The notes under the pieces: generated by a model | Databases searched by the model: none | The model's input: the letters and a program-made list of their open reading frames with translations, nothing else | Told to the model about the DNA's origin: nothing | Position numbers and translations under genes: made by a program | In this document: piece after piece, positions 43,873-51,735 of the stretch | Layout of the letters: the number at the start of each line of letters is the position of its first letter | Numbering within the stretch: the first letter of the stretch is position 1 | Source of the DNA: Alcanivorax jadensis T9 | Lineage (GTDB): Bacteria > Pseudomonadota > Gammaproteobacteria > Pseudomonadales > Alcanivoracaceae | Reading direction: 5' to 3' | DNA length: 64,000 bases | NCBI RefSeq assembly: GCF_000756655.1 | Contig: NZ_ARXU01000001.1 | Location: 1-64,000 of the forward strand

Positions 43873-45720
43873 GTGTCTGCAGAAAAACAAACCCATGGTT
43901 TTCAGGCGGAAGTATCCCGCCTGCTGCACCTGATGATTCATTCCCTGTATAGCAACCGGGAAATCTTTCTTCGTGAATTGATCTCCAACGCCTCCGATGC
44001 CTGCGACAAGCTGCGTTTCAAGGCACTGGATGAGCCGTCGTTACTGGAGTCAGGAAACGACCCGGCTATCAGCCTGCGAATAGACAAGGAAGCGGGCACT
44101 CTCACCATCGCCGATAACGGAATTGGCATGAACGAGGAAGACGTGATCGAGAACCTGGGTACCATCGCCCGTTCCGGCACCGAAAAATTCCTCGCCTCGC
44201 TCAGCGGTGACCAGAAGAAGGACGCCCAGCTGATCGGCCAGTTTGGTGTAGGCTTTTATTCCGCGTTCATTGTTGCTGACCGGGTAACCGTGGAAAGCCG
44301 CAAGGCCGGTACCGATGTCTCCGCCGGGGTGCGCTGGGAAAGCGATGGCCAGGGTGAGTTTACCGTGGAAGCCATTGAGCGGGCAGAGCAGGGTACAGCG
44401 GTGGTTCTGCATCTGCGCAAGGATGCCAGGGAATTTCTGGATGACTTCAAGATTCGTCAGGTGGTGAACCAGTATTCGGACCATGTGGCGTTCCCGATCA
44501 CGCTTGTCACTCCGGCAGAAGGTGACGACGAGGAAAAAGCAGAAACCCTCAATTCCGCCACGGCCCTCTGGCAGCGGCCCCGTCAGGAAATCAGTGACGA
44601 GGAATATCAGAATTTCTACAAGCACATCAGCCACGATTTCCAGGATGCCCTGAGCTGGAGCCACAACAAGGTTGAGGGCAAGCTGGAATATACCAGTCTG
44701 CTTTACATCCCTGCCCGGGCACCCTTTGATCTGTATCACCGTGAAGCCAATCGTGGCCTCAAGCTCTATGTGCAGCGCGTCTTTATCATGGACGATGCGC
44801 AGCAGTTTCTGCCCCAGTACCTGCGCTTTATCAAAGGGGTGATTGATGCCCCGAACCTGCCACTGAACGTGAGCCGGGAGCTGCTGCAAGACTATGGCCC
44901 GGTACAAAAAATCCGTGCAGCGCTGACCAAACGGGTACTGCAGATGCTCAAGAAACTGGGCAATGACGAGGAAAAATACGCCACCTTCTGGTCCCAGTTC
45001 GGCCAGGTGATCAAGGAAGGTATTGGCGAAGATCGTGACAATCAGGAGGCGGTTGCCGCCCTGTTGCGCTTTGCCAGTAGTAATCAGCCGGGCAAGGTGG
45101 CCACGTCGCTGGATCAGTACCTGGAGAACAAGCCAGCTGAGCAGGACAAGATTTATTATCTGTTGGCTGACAGCCCGTCAGCGGCAGAGAACAGCCCCCA
45201 TCTGGAAGTCTTCCGCAAGAAGGGCATCGAGGTCCTGTTGCTCAGCGATCCGGTGGACGAGTGGATGGTCAGCTATCTGGACAGCTACAAGGATGTGAAG
45301 CTGATCAATGCGGCCCGTGGCGAGCTGGATCTGGGGGAAGAGACGGATAAGGCCGATAACGATAATCCATTGATCGGCCGTCTTGGCAGCATCCTGGCAG
45401 AACGGGTGGAAGCCGTGCGGGCGACTTCCCGTCTGGTGGACTCCCCGGCGTGCCTGGTGTTGGCCGAAGACCAGCTGGGGCCACAGATGCGCCGCATGCT
45501 GGAGGCTGCCGGGCAACCGGCGCCGGAAAACAAGCCGGTGCTGGAAGTGAATCTGGACCACAGTCTGTTACAGGCGTTGGCCGAGATGGAAGAGGGCGAA
45601 CGCTTCGACGACATGGCCGCACTGCTACTCGACCAGGCCATGCTGGCAGAAGGTCAGTTGCCTAAAGATCCGGCGGCGACTGCACGACGCTTGCAGGAGC
45701 TTCTTGTTCGGGCGTTGTGA
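43873..45720 (+). CDS. htpG: Molecular chaperone HtpG (Hsp90)
   Basis: 615 aa, slightly shorter than E. coli HtpG (624 aa). The GHKL ATP site is intact: NREIFLRELISNASDACDKL, ADNGIGMNEEDVIENLGTIARSGT and GQFGVGFYSAFIVADRV. The middle-domain ATPase Arg region is NLPLNVSRELLQ. It is a homodimeric ATP-dependent chaperone. The start is GTG at 43873 (protein MSAEKQTHGFQAEVSRLLHL), behind AGAGGAGTCAGCC. Heat-shock control is expected from the sigma-32 promoter directly upstream. Single gene, followed by a REP-like repeat. Confidence 0.97.
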   Translation: MSAEKQTHGFQAEVSRLLHLMIHSLYSNREIFLRELISNASDACDKLRFKALDEPSLLESGNDPAISLRIDKEAGTLTIADNGIGMNEEDVIENLGTIARSGTEKFLASLSGDQKKDAQLIGQFGVGFYSAFIVADRVTVESRKAGTDVSAGVRWESDGQGEFTVEAIERAEQGTAVVLHLRKDAREFLDDFKIRQVVNQYSDHVAFPITLVTPAEGDDEEKAETLNSATALWQRPRQEISDEEYQNFYKHISHDFQDALSWSHNKVEGKLEYTSLLYIPARAPFDLYHREANRGLKLYVQRVFIMDDAQQFLPQYLRFIKGVIDAPNLPLNVSRELLQDYGPVQKIRAALTKRVLQMLKKLGNDEEKYATFWSQFGQVIKEGIGEDRDNQEAVAALLRFASSNQPGKVATSLDQYLENKPAEQDKIYYLLADSPSAAENSPHLEVFRKKGIEVLLLSDPVDEWMVSYLDSYKDVKLINAARGELDLGEETDKADNDNPLIGRLGSILAERVEAVRATSRLVDSPACLVLAEDQLGPQMRRMLEAAGQPAPENKPVLEVNLDHSLLQALAEMEEGERFDDMAALLLDQAMLAEGQLPKDPAATARRLQELLVRAL

Positions 45721-45728
45721 TCACCACC

Positions 45729-45896
45729 TGTAGGCGCGCCGACTATTTGCTTCGCTTGGTGAGGCGCGAACCTCGGCGAGGGAATCGCCGCAGGCGATCA
45801 AGCCTGTCAGAACTCGACATGTGCATATGGGATGACGGACGGAAACTACTTCCGTCCTCGCTACGCTCGGGTTCGCGCCTCAAGAGGCGCTCCTAC
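45729..45896. repeat. REP-like palindromic element, copy F (degenerate)
   Basis: TGTAGGCGCGCC at the left and GGCGCTCCTAC at the right, with inner GAGGCGCGAACCTCG / CGGGTTCGCGCCTC. Less symmetrical than the other copies, with about 80 unrelated bp inside. Lies after htpG. Confidence 0.6.
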
Positions 45897-45930
45897 TGTT
45901 GGCTTCGCCCCAAGCTTGATGAGGCTTCCG

Positions 45931-45959
45931 TTGTCTCTGCTTCGATGGGCGCTTATGAT
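45931..45959 (+). promoter_or_regulatory. Candidate promoter of gpsA-sixA
   Basis: TTGTCT (45931-45936), 17-bp spacer and TATGAT (45954-45959), about 30 bp upstream of gpsA. Confidence 0.5.
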
Positions 45960-45990
45960 GCCTCAAAAGCTGCTATACAAGGCGTTCCGT

Positions 45991-47022
45991 ATGGAGCAGG
46001 AAAGACATAACGCAACAATTCTGGGCGGTGGCAGTTTTGGCACCGCCATGGCCAGCATTTTGGCCGCCAATGGCCACCGGGTGAATATCTGGGTGCGTGA
46101 CCCGGAAACAGCTGCGGCGATCAATCTGGATCGGGAAAACAGCCGCTATCTGCCCGGTGCTGAATTGCCTGCGGGAGTGAATGCCACAGACAGTCTGGAA
46201 GAGGCACTGGATCAGGCATCCCTGGTGTTTGTGGCGATTCCCAGCAAGGCGTTTATGGACGTTCTTCGTCAGGCCAGGGAATGGGTGCCAGCTGGCACCA
46301 TGGTGATCAGCTGTACCAAGGGGATTTATTCCGAAGGCTTTCTGCTGATGAGCGAAGTGTTGCAGCAGGAGTGGCCGCACGCCCGTATCGGTGCGCTCAG
46401 TGGCCCTAATCTGGCCAAGGAAATCGTCGAGCAGAAATTTAGCGGCACCGTGGTAGCCAGCCCCGATGAGGAGTTGTGCCAGGTGGTGCAGACGGCACTT
46501 AGCTGCGATTACTTCCGCGTCTATGACAACCCGGACATCTACGGCGTGGAACTGGGCGGTGCCCTGAAAAATATTTACGCGGTGGCCTCCGGCATGGCCG
46601 CGGCCATCGGAGTGGGTGAAAACAGCCGCAGCTTCATGATTACCCGTTCCCTGGCGGAAATGAGCCGTTTTGCGGTGGAGTTGGGTGCCAACCCGATGAC
46701 ATTCCTGGGACTGTCCGGGGTGGGGGATCTGATCGCCACCTGTAGTTCGTCGTTGTCGCGCAACTATCAGGTGGGCTTCCAGCTAGGCCAGGGGAAGAGC
46801 CTTGAGGAGGCGGTGGAAAGCCTGGGGCAAACGGCTGAAGGTATCAACACTATCAAGCTGGTGGCGGACAAGGCCGCGGAGCTGGACGTCTATATGCCCC
46901 TGGCTACGGCCCTGTATCAGATCGTTTACCATGGCCAGCCGCTGGAGCTGGTTATCCAGCAGTTGATGAGCGGGGAATACAAGCACGATGTGGAATTCCA
47001 GCTCGCTGGAGCCAGTGCATGA
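45991..47022 (+). CDS. gpsA: NAD(P)+ glycerol-3-phosphate dehydrogenase
   Basis: 343 aa. Rossmann start ATILGGGSFGTAMASILAANGH, then VFVAIPSKAFMDVL and SCTKGIYSEGF. The catalytic Lys lies in GVELGGALKNIYAVASGMAAAIG, followed by SLAEMSRFAVELGANPMTFLGLSGVGDLIATCSSSLSRNYQVG. It makes sn-glycerol 3-phosphate from dihydroxyacetone phosphate for phospholipids. The ATG at 45991 is chosen because the family fold starts 8 residues later; the upstream open frame runs through the repeat and is not coding. Overlaps sixA by 4 bp. Confidence 0.95.
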   Translation: MEQERHNATILGGGSFGTAMASILAANGHRVNIWVRDPETAAAINLDRENSRYLPGAELPAGVNATDSLEEALDQASLVFVAIPSKAFMDVLRQAREWVPAGTMVISCTKGIYSEGFLLMSEVLQQEWPHARIGALSGPNLAKEIVEQKFSGTVVASPDEELCQVVQTALSCDYFRVYDNPDIYGVELGGALKNIYAVASGMAAAIGVGENSRSFMITRSLAEMSRFAVELGANPMTFLGLSGVGDLIATCSSSLSRNYQVGFQLGQGKSLEEAVESLGQTAEGINTIKLVADKAAELDVYMPLATALYQIVYHGQPLELVIQQLMSGEYKHDVEFQLAGASA

Positions 47023-47495
47023 AGCTTTATCTCAGCCGCCACGGTCAGGCTGTTTCCCGGGCTCCTACCGATGCGCAGCGCCCATTGACCGAGACGGGCA
47101 GGGCGGCGCTGCTTGCCCACTGGCAAGGCATGCGGGATAGCGGAATTGCCGTATCGGCGCTGATCGCAAGCCCTTTTGTGCGCGCCCAGCAGACCGCAGA
47201 TTGTATCGATCAGGTCTATGGTGGCTTGCCCCGACAAACCTGCGAGCAACTAGTGCCGGATGCCAACCCGCAAGCGCTTTTTGACTGGTTGCTTGCCAAC
47301 CCGCCCGCAGATAACGCCGTGCTGGTGAGTCATATGCCGTTGGTGGCCCAGTTGACCGCAAGCTGGACCGGTTCGGTCGAGCGTATTGGTTTCAATGTGG
47401 GGACCGTGGCCTGTCTGGATGTGGAGGTGGCCGCTGCAGCCGGTGCCCGCCTGTTGTGGTTACGCAGCCCTGGCGAGGCCGTTTCTGGCCGCTAA
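47019..47495 (+). CDS. sixA: Phosphohistidine phosphatase SixA
   Basis: 158 aa, normal length. The catalytic phospho-His motif is LSRHGQAV at the N-terminus. LTETGRAALLAHW, LIASPFVRAQQTAD and DNAVLVSHMPLVAQLTASW supply the other Arg and His of the histidine phosphatase fold. SixA removes phosphate from phospho-histidine, for example on NPr of the nitrogen phosphotransferase system. ATGA overlap with gpsA indicates coupled translation, a common pair in gammaproteobacteria. Confidence 0.93.
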   Translation: MKLYLSRHGQAVSRAPTDAQRPLTETGRAALLAHWQGMRDSGIAVSALIASPFVRAQQTADCIDQVYGGLPRQTCEQLVPDANPQALFDWLLANPPADNAVLVSHMPLVAQLTASWTGSVERIGFNVGTVACLDVEVAAAAGARLLWLRSPGEAVSGR

Positions 47496-47599
47496 TCCGG
47501 AAAACCCTACCCTTGATAACGCGTTGCGTACCGTTCGCCGATAGGCGCTGGTCAGGTTGTTTGCGATTGCCCTAACCTGACCTTGATGACACTGGAACG

Positions 47600-47718
47600 C
47601 ATGGCAGACTCCTGAACGGTGTCATCGGTACCACCCTAAGGGGGGGAATGTGATGTCTCCTTGCATCACATCAACTTAGGCAGATCCTCGAGCACCAACC
47701 TATGTTGGTGCTTTTTTT
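47600..47718 (+). ncRNA. Candidate intergenic small RNA ending in a strong terminator
   Basis: The 330-bp gap after sixA contains two hairpins: TGTGATG-TCTCCTTG-CATCACA (47650-47671) and the terminator stem AGCACCAAC-CTAT-GTTGGTGCT with seven T (47691-47718). CCACCCTAAGGGGGGG lies before the first hairpin. The layout (structured RNA, then intrinsic terminator, about 200 bp after sixA) resembles an sRNA gene, but the 5' end and promoter were not found and no known family is recognised. It may simply be the sixA 3' untranslated region. Confidence 0.35.
47691..47718 (+). terminator. Intrinsic terminator in the sixA-kinase gap
   Basis: Perfect 9-bp stem AGCACCAAC / GTTGGTGCT, 4-nt loop, seven T. 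It ends either gpsA-sixA or the candidate small RNA. Confidence 0.9.
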
Positions 47719-47825
47719 ATGTCTGTTATTCGGCGATCGCTATCCCGGCAGAAACCCTGTTTTCACAGTGAGTTCGCGAGGGGTAATGACACGGTTTTAC
47801 TTTGTGAAATTGTGGATACTGGGTT

Positions 47826-49040
47826 TTAACTGGATTCAGAATCCGGCTCCCAGGCTAACCGTTCAATGGGCTGGCCATCGGCGGCCACCAGGTTGAGCAG
47901 AATTGGCAGGCGACCGAGAAATTCCAGCCCCTCTGACTGGCGAAGCTCTTTGAGATACTGTTTTACCCGGCCACTGATCCACGGATGCAGGGTTGCCTTG
48001 ATGGTGATGCCCTTGCAGCGTGAGCCCCTTTGCTGGTGCCAGTCCTGGAGAGCGGAGCGCAGTACCGGAAAATGGGACTGGAACTGCTCGAAGTCGTCGG
48101 CCACCAGATAAATGTCGTACTGGTAGAGATTGCCTCGCCAGCTCATTCCTGCCTTGGTTTCCTTGAGCCGCAACCGTGGTGCCAGGGTGCCGTTGATCCC
48201 GGCTTCCTGCGGGCGGTAACGGGCTCGTTCGCGGGTGTAGTGCTCCGGGGATTCCAGGTGGTCGAGGGCCTCAACAAGGGCTGCGCCGCTCTCCGGTCGA
48301 TCTGCCGGTGCCTTGGCCAGCAACTGGCGCAGTATTGGCTGATAATGGCGGAGTGTGACTGGCAGTAAAGGTATCGGCTCACGCAGGTGGGCCTGCGCCA
48401 TAGCGCTGGTATCCTCGCCGTGATAAGGCGGTTTGCCAGTGAGCATTTCGTAGAACACACAGCCCAGGGAATACAGGTCTGATTGCGGTGTCAGCGGCTG
48501 GGAGCGGTGTTGTTCCGGGCTCATGTATTTGGGGGTGCCCATGATGCTGTTGGTAGCGGTGACGCTGTTATCGCGCAGCATGTTGGCGGCGATGCCGAAA
48601 TCCATCAACAGTGCGGAGCCGTCGGCACGGAACATCACATTGTCCGGCTTCACGTCCCGGTGAATGAAGCCATGCAGGCCGGCGTAGTCCAGGGCGCCAG
48701 CCAATTGCCGCAGCACGTTTTCTGCTTCCCTGGGCTCTATGCCATCGCGAATGCGCTGTTTCAGGCTGCCCCCGGTCACGTACTCCATGCTCAGATAATA
48801 GTAACCCTCGTGCTCGCCCACGTCGTACACCGGCACGATATGGGGATGATTAAGGCTGGCCACGGTGCGAGCTTCCTGCATGAAGCGCTCGGCAAAGCTG
48901 GGTTCCAGGGCGAGGGAGGGGGTGAGTATTTTGATCGCGACCTGGCGCTCGAAGGAATGCTGGGTAGCGAGAAAGACATGCGCCATGCCACCCTTGCCAA
49001 GGCGTTCGGTAATTCGGTATCCGGGAAGTCTGATGGCCAT
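47826..49040 (-). CDS. Hanks-type Ser/Thr protein kinase
   Basis: 404 aa. The kinase domain spans residues 1-265: Gly loop GKGGMAHV (15-22), Lys37 in VAIKIL, HRDVKPDN (127-134, Asp129), DFG (147-149), TPKYMSPEQ (SPE in place of APE) and DLYSLGCVFYEMLTG. The remaining 130 residues are soluble with no membrane segment and no PASTA or forkhead repeats; they contain YDIYLVADDFEQFQSHFPVL and an R/K-rich helix. This domain is unassigned. All catalytic residues are present, so it should be active. A response regulator gene lies 51 bp upstream on the same strand. Targets are unknown. Confidence 0.9.
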   Translation of the reverse strand: MAIRLPGYRITERLGKGGMAHVFLATQHSFERQVAIKILTPSLALEPSFAERFMQEARTVASLNHPHIVPVYDVGEHEGYYYLSMEYVTGGSLKQRIRDGIEPREAENVLRQLAGALDYAGLHGFIHRDVKPDNVMFRADGSALLMDFGIAANMLRDNSVTATNSIMGTPKYMSPEQHRSQPLTPQSDLYSLGCVFYEMLTGKPPYHGEDTSAMAQAHLREPIPLLPVTLRHYQPILRQLLAKAPADRPESGAALVEALDHLESPEHYTRERARYRPQEAGINGTLAPRLRLKETKAGMSWRGNLYQYDIYLVADDFEQFQSHFPVLRSALQDWHQQRGSRCKGITIKATLHPWISGRVKQYLKELRQSEGLEFLGRLPILLNLVAADGQPIERLAWEPDSESS

Positions 49041-49091
49041 GCTGTTATCGAGGTCGTCCTGACCGATTATTGTTGTCGGGCCCGGGAAAAT

Positions 49092-49595
49092 TTACTCGGG
49101 CGGTTCGCCGTAAAGCGCCTTCATTTCGGCTTCGGAGCGACGGGCCTGGGCCAGTTTCGCTTCCAGTCGCTTCTTCTGTTGATCGAGGCTGAGGAAAAAG
49201 CTGACCTTACTCTGCAGCAGTTGCGGATCAATAGGCTTGAACAGATAGTCTACGGCACCACTACGATAACCTTGTTGCACAAAGCGGGTTTCTTTCGAGA
49301 TCGCAGTCACAAAAATGATAGGCACATTCTGGGTGCGCTGATGGGATCGCATGATGCCGGCTACTTCGAAGCCGTCCATTTCCGGCATTTGTACGTCCAG
49401 TAAGACCAGGGCGTAATCTTCCTTGAGGAGCTTGGCCAGGGCCGCATTGCCGCTGGTCACGCTGTCCAGATCACAGTCCATATCTTCCAGTACCACTTCG
49501 AGCGCCACCAGATTCTGCGGGGTGTCATCCACCAGCAGGATACGGGAGCGGGGTAGTTGCAGATTGTCGTCACTGGAATCGGCAGTGGTACTCAT
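49092..49595 (-). CDS. Single-domain response regulator with C-terminal coiled-coil tail
   Basis: 167 aa. The receiver domain spans about residues 17-135: DD at 23-24, phospho-acceptor Asp67 in LVLLDVQMPEMDGF, Thr in FVTAISKE and Lys in DYLFKPIDPQ. The tail is a charged helix (QQKKRLEAKLAQARRSEAEM). There is no DNA-binding or enzyme domain, so it acts through partners, perhaps the kinase downstream. No histidine kinase is in this run. Confidence 0.9.
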   Translation of the reverse strand: MSTTADSSDDNLQLPRSRILLVDDTPQNLVALEVVLEDMDCDLDSVTSGNAALAKLLKEDYALVLLDVQMPEMDGFEVAGIMRSHQRTQNVPIIFVTAISKETRFVQQGYRSGAVDYLFKPIDPQLLQSKVSFFLSLDQQKKRLEAKLAQARRSEAEMKALYGEPPE

Positions 49596-49646
49596 GATGT
49601 GATCCGGTTGGCGTAGTCGCTGAGACTTTAGTCTTACTCGATGTTA

Positions 49647-50672
49647 TCAACTTTTTTCGGGGCCGTCTTGCTCTTCCAGCTTCCATTGTTGCACGGCCAT
49701 CTGGGCTTTTACCTGTTCCAGCACATCCAGCAAGGTATCGCGGATCAGCTGGTCGAGTTGCTCGCCTTCTCCCTTGGCGGCACCGATGAGATCGTGGAGA
49801 AGTTGCTCAAGCTGCGGCCGGTTGGCCGGTGAGGCCAGGTCATCCACCAATTGATCCACGAAAGCGGTGCCGGTCTCGCGCACGGCGTCGCCGAGCAGGG
49901 CGATAGCCCTTGGCCCGGCCACGGGGATGGCCGCCAGGCGTTTACCGGCCTGGGTGCGGGTCAGCGATTCGTCGGTCAGGTGGGCGAAATATTCCGCCAG
50001 TTGATCGCGATACTGGCCGTGGCTTTTCTGGGTCGCGTCGGCGATGCGGGTGGCGATAAAACTCACCAGCTTGTCCTGGCGCGGTGCCAGTACCTGAGTT
50101 TCGATACGATGCAGCAGCGGACTGCCGCCACCGATTTCTCGTTGGGCGCCGCTTAAGACATTGATGACCACGCGGTCGGACACTTCCTCTACCACGATGC
50201 CGTAATACTTGAGGATAGTCTGGCCCAGCCAGGTTTGTGACAGGTCGATAATGCCCATGCGCTGCAGACGCATGACCAGGCCAACCACACGCAGAATCCG
50301 CAACCAGCGGAAACTGCCCACCGGAATACAGCCGAGCAGGTCATACCAGTGGGCAAAGGGGTAGAAGAACCAGCGGTGGTAGGTGCTGCGGGCAATGGCG
50401 ACAATCCAGCGGATGACGAACTCGGTCAGGTAGACAGCGACGAAACAGAGGTCGTAGAACAGAAAATTACTGTGGATGGTATCCCGGTAGAAGGCATGGA
50501 ATGCTGGCGTCATCTCTGCCAGAAACCCCTGTACCGGTGGCACCTGGAAAAGCCAGTCGAACAGGATCAGGCCAAGGTTGAGGATGACCAGGGCAATCAT
50601 CAACAGATCGATAACAAAACCGATCGTGTCCAGATTGAGCTTCAGCTTTTCCGGGTGCAGTTTGATCTTCAT
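49647..50672 (-). CDS. Voltage-sensor-like membrane protein without visible pore domain
   Basis: 341 aa. Four N-terminal membrane segments: LLMIALVILNLGLILFDW, FLFYDLCFVAVYLTEFVIRW, a third (FFYPFAHWYDLLGCIPVG), and an Arg-rich S4-like FRWLRILRVVGLVMRLQRMG. Acidic residues in S2/S3 and arginines in S4 resemble the ion-channel voltage sensor, but no pore loop or S5-S6 follows; the remaining 190 residues are a soluble, helical tail. Family not known to me by name. The start is 3 bp after the xthA stop, and the response regulator follows in 51 bp, so one operon is likely. Confidence 0.7.
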   Translation of the reverse strand: MKIKLHPEKLKLNLDTIGFVIDLLMIALVILNLGLILFDWLFQVPPVQGFLAEMTPAFHAFYRDTIHSNFLFYDLCFVAVYLTEFVIRWIVAIARSTYHRWFFYPFAHWYDLLGCIPVGSFRWLRILRVVGLVMRLQRMGIIDLSQTWLGQTILKYYGIVVEEVSDRVVINVLSGAQREIGGGSPLLHRIETQVLAPRQDKLVSFIATRIADATQKSHGQYRDQLAEYFAHLTDESLTRTQAGKRLAAIPVAGPRAIALLGDAVRETGTAFVDQLVDDLASPANRPQLEQLLHDLIGAAKGEGEQLDQLIRDTLLDVLEQVKAQMAVQQWKLEEQDGPEKS

Positions 50673-50675
50673 GGG

Positions 50676-51491
50676 TTAGCCGCGAAACCTGGCCCATACC
50701 GGGCAGTGGTCTGATGGTTTTTCCATGCCACGCAGGTCATAGTCCACCCCGGTGGTATCGAGTTTTTCCAGCAGCGGGGCTGTGGCCAGGACGGTATCGA
50801 TGCGCAGGCCCCGGCGTGGCTCGCGCTCGAAGCCCCGGGAGCGATAGTCGAACCAGGAAAAGATGTCATCAGTTTCCGGGTTCTGGTGCCGGAAGGTGTC
50901 GGTGAGCCCCCAATCGATCAGGCGCTGCCACCATTCCCGTTCTTCGGGCAGAAAGCTGGTCTTACCCTCGCGTAGCCAGCGCTTGCGATTTGCTTCGCCG
51001 ATGCCGATGTCCAGGTCGGTGGAGGAAATATTGAAATCCCCCATGACGGCCACCTGCTGGTCGGGTTGCTGTTGGTTATCCAGGTAGTTCTGCAGGTCCT
51101 GGTAGAACTTTTCCTTGGCAGGAAATTTGAGCGGGTGCTCGCGGTTTTCGCCCTGGGGGAAATAGCCGTTGAGCACGGTAATGGCAGAGCCATCGGAATG
51201 ACGCAGGGTGCCAATGATCATGCGACGCTGGGCGTCTTCATCATCGGAGGGAAAGCCGTACTGAACCGATTCCAGCGGTTCGCGGGTAATCAGTGCCACG
51301 CCATAGTGGCCTTTCTGGCCAAAATAGTAGGGGTGGTAGCCCATGTCTCGAACCGCCTGTTCGGGAAACTCCGGGTCGTGAACCTTGGTTTCCTGCAGGC
51401 CGATCAGGGCCGGCTGATATTTATCGATGACTGCCTGCAACTGGTGCAGACGGGCGCGAATACCATTGATGTTGAATGAAATCAGGGTCAT
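50676..51491 (-). CDS. xthA: Exodeoxyribonuclease III / AP endonuclease
   Basis: 271 aa, normal for Exo[58 protein letters not shown] and the C-terminal [12 protein letters not shown] supply the metal-binding Glu, Asp and catalytic His. It repairs AP sites and 3' blocked ends. The ATG at 51491 follows GGAGGCTCC; an upstream in-frame extension has no signal. First gene of a tight minus-strand run with the voltage-sensor-like protein, response regulator and kinase. Confidence 0.95.
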   Translation of the reverse strand: MTLISFNINGIRARLHQLQAVIDKYQPALIGLQETKVHDPEFPEQAVRDMGYHPYYFGQKGHYGVALITREPLESVQYGFPSDDEDAQRRMIIGTLRHSDGSAITVLNGYFPQGENREHPLKFPAKEKFYQDLQNYLDNQQQPDQQVAVMGDFNISSTDLDIGIGEANRKRWLREGKTSFLPEEREWWQRLIDWGLTDTFRHQNPETDDIFSWFDYRSRGFEREPRRGLRIDTVLATAPLLEKLDTTGVDYDLRGMEKPSDHCPVWARFRG

Positions 51492-51597
51492 GGAGCCTCC
51501 TTTGTGCGGGCATTGTACACCAACAAAAGATGACCAAGGCAGACCACTCTGTGGCGTTATCGGACATGGTCCGGGGTGAACAGTTGCGGCTATGATG

Positions 51598-51699
51598 TCT
51601 CCTGAAACCGTGACTTCATCGTGGCGCCTGACGCAAGCCTTTGCCGCCACAGAAAATTCTTACGCCATGCATCTACGCTGAAGTCACGGTTTCAGGAGA
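51598..51699. repeat. 21-bp perfect inverted repeat upstream of the hydrolase pair
   Basis: Arms 51598-51618 and 51679-51699 (TCTCCTGAAACCGTGACTTC and its complement) enclose 60 bp. The right arm is followed by TCTCTTTTATT. Not of the GTAGGAGC type. Could be a terminator-like stem for xthA-side read-through or a regulator site of the hydrolase pair at 51736. Confidence 0.8.
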
Positions 51700-51735
51700 T
51701 CTCTTTTATTTTCGTGCCCAACTTAGGGAGACACC

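Noticed and set aside
43821-43878. RNA thermometer sequestering the SD and GTG of htpG (11-bp stem plus ACTCC/GGAGT)
   Set aside because: The left arm lies between the -35 and -10 of the sigma-32 promoter, so the main transcript would not contain it. It stays open only if a second, upstream promoter exists.
45832-45990. N-terminal extension of GpsA by 53 codons
   Set aside because: It reads through repeat F and the predicted promoter; the conserved Rossmann start lies just after 45991.
47496-47600. Promoter of the candidate small RNA
   Set aside because: Several TTG and TA-rich hexamers were tried, but none has the right spacing and quality.
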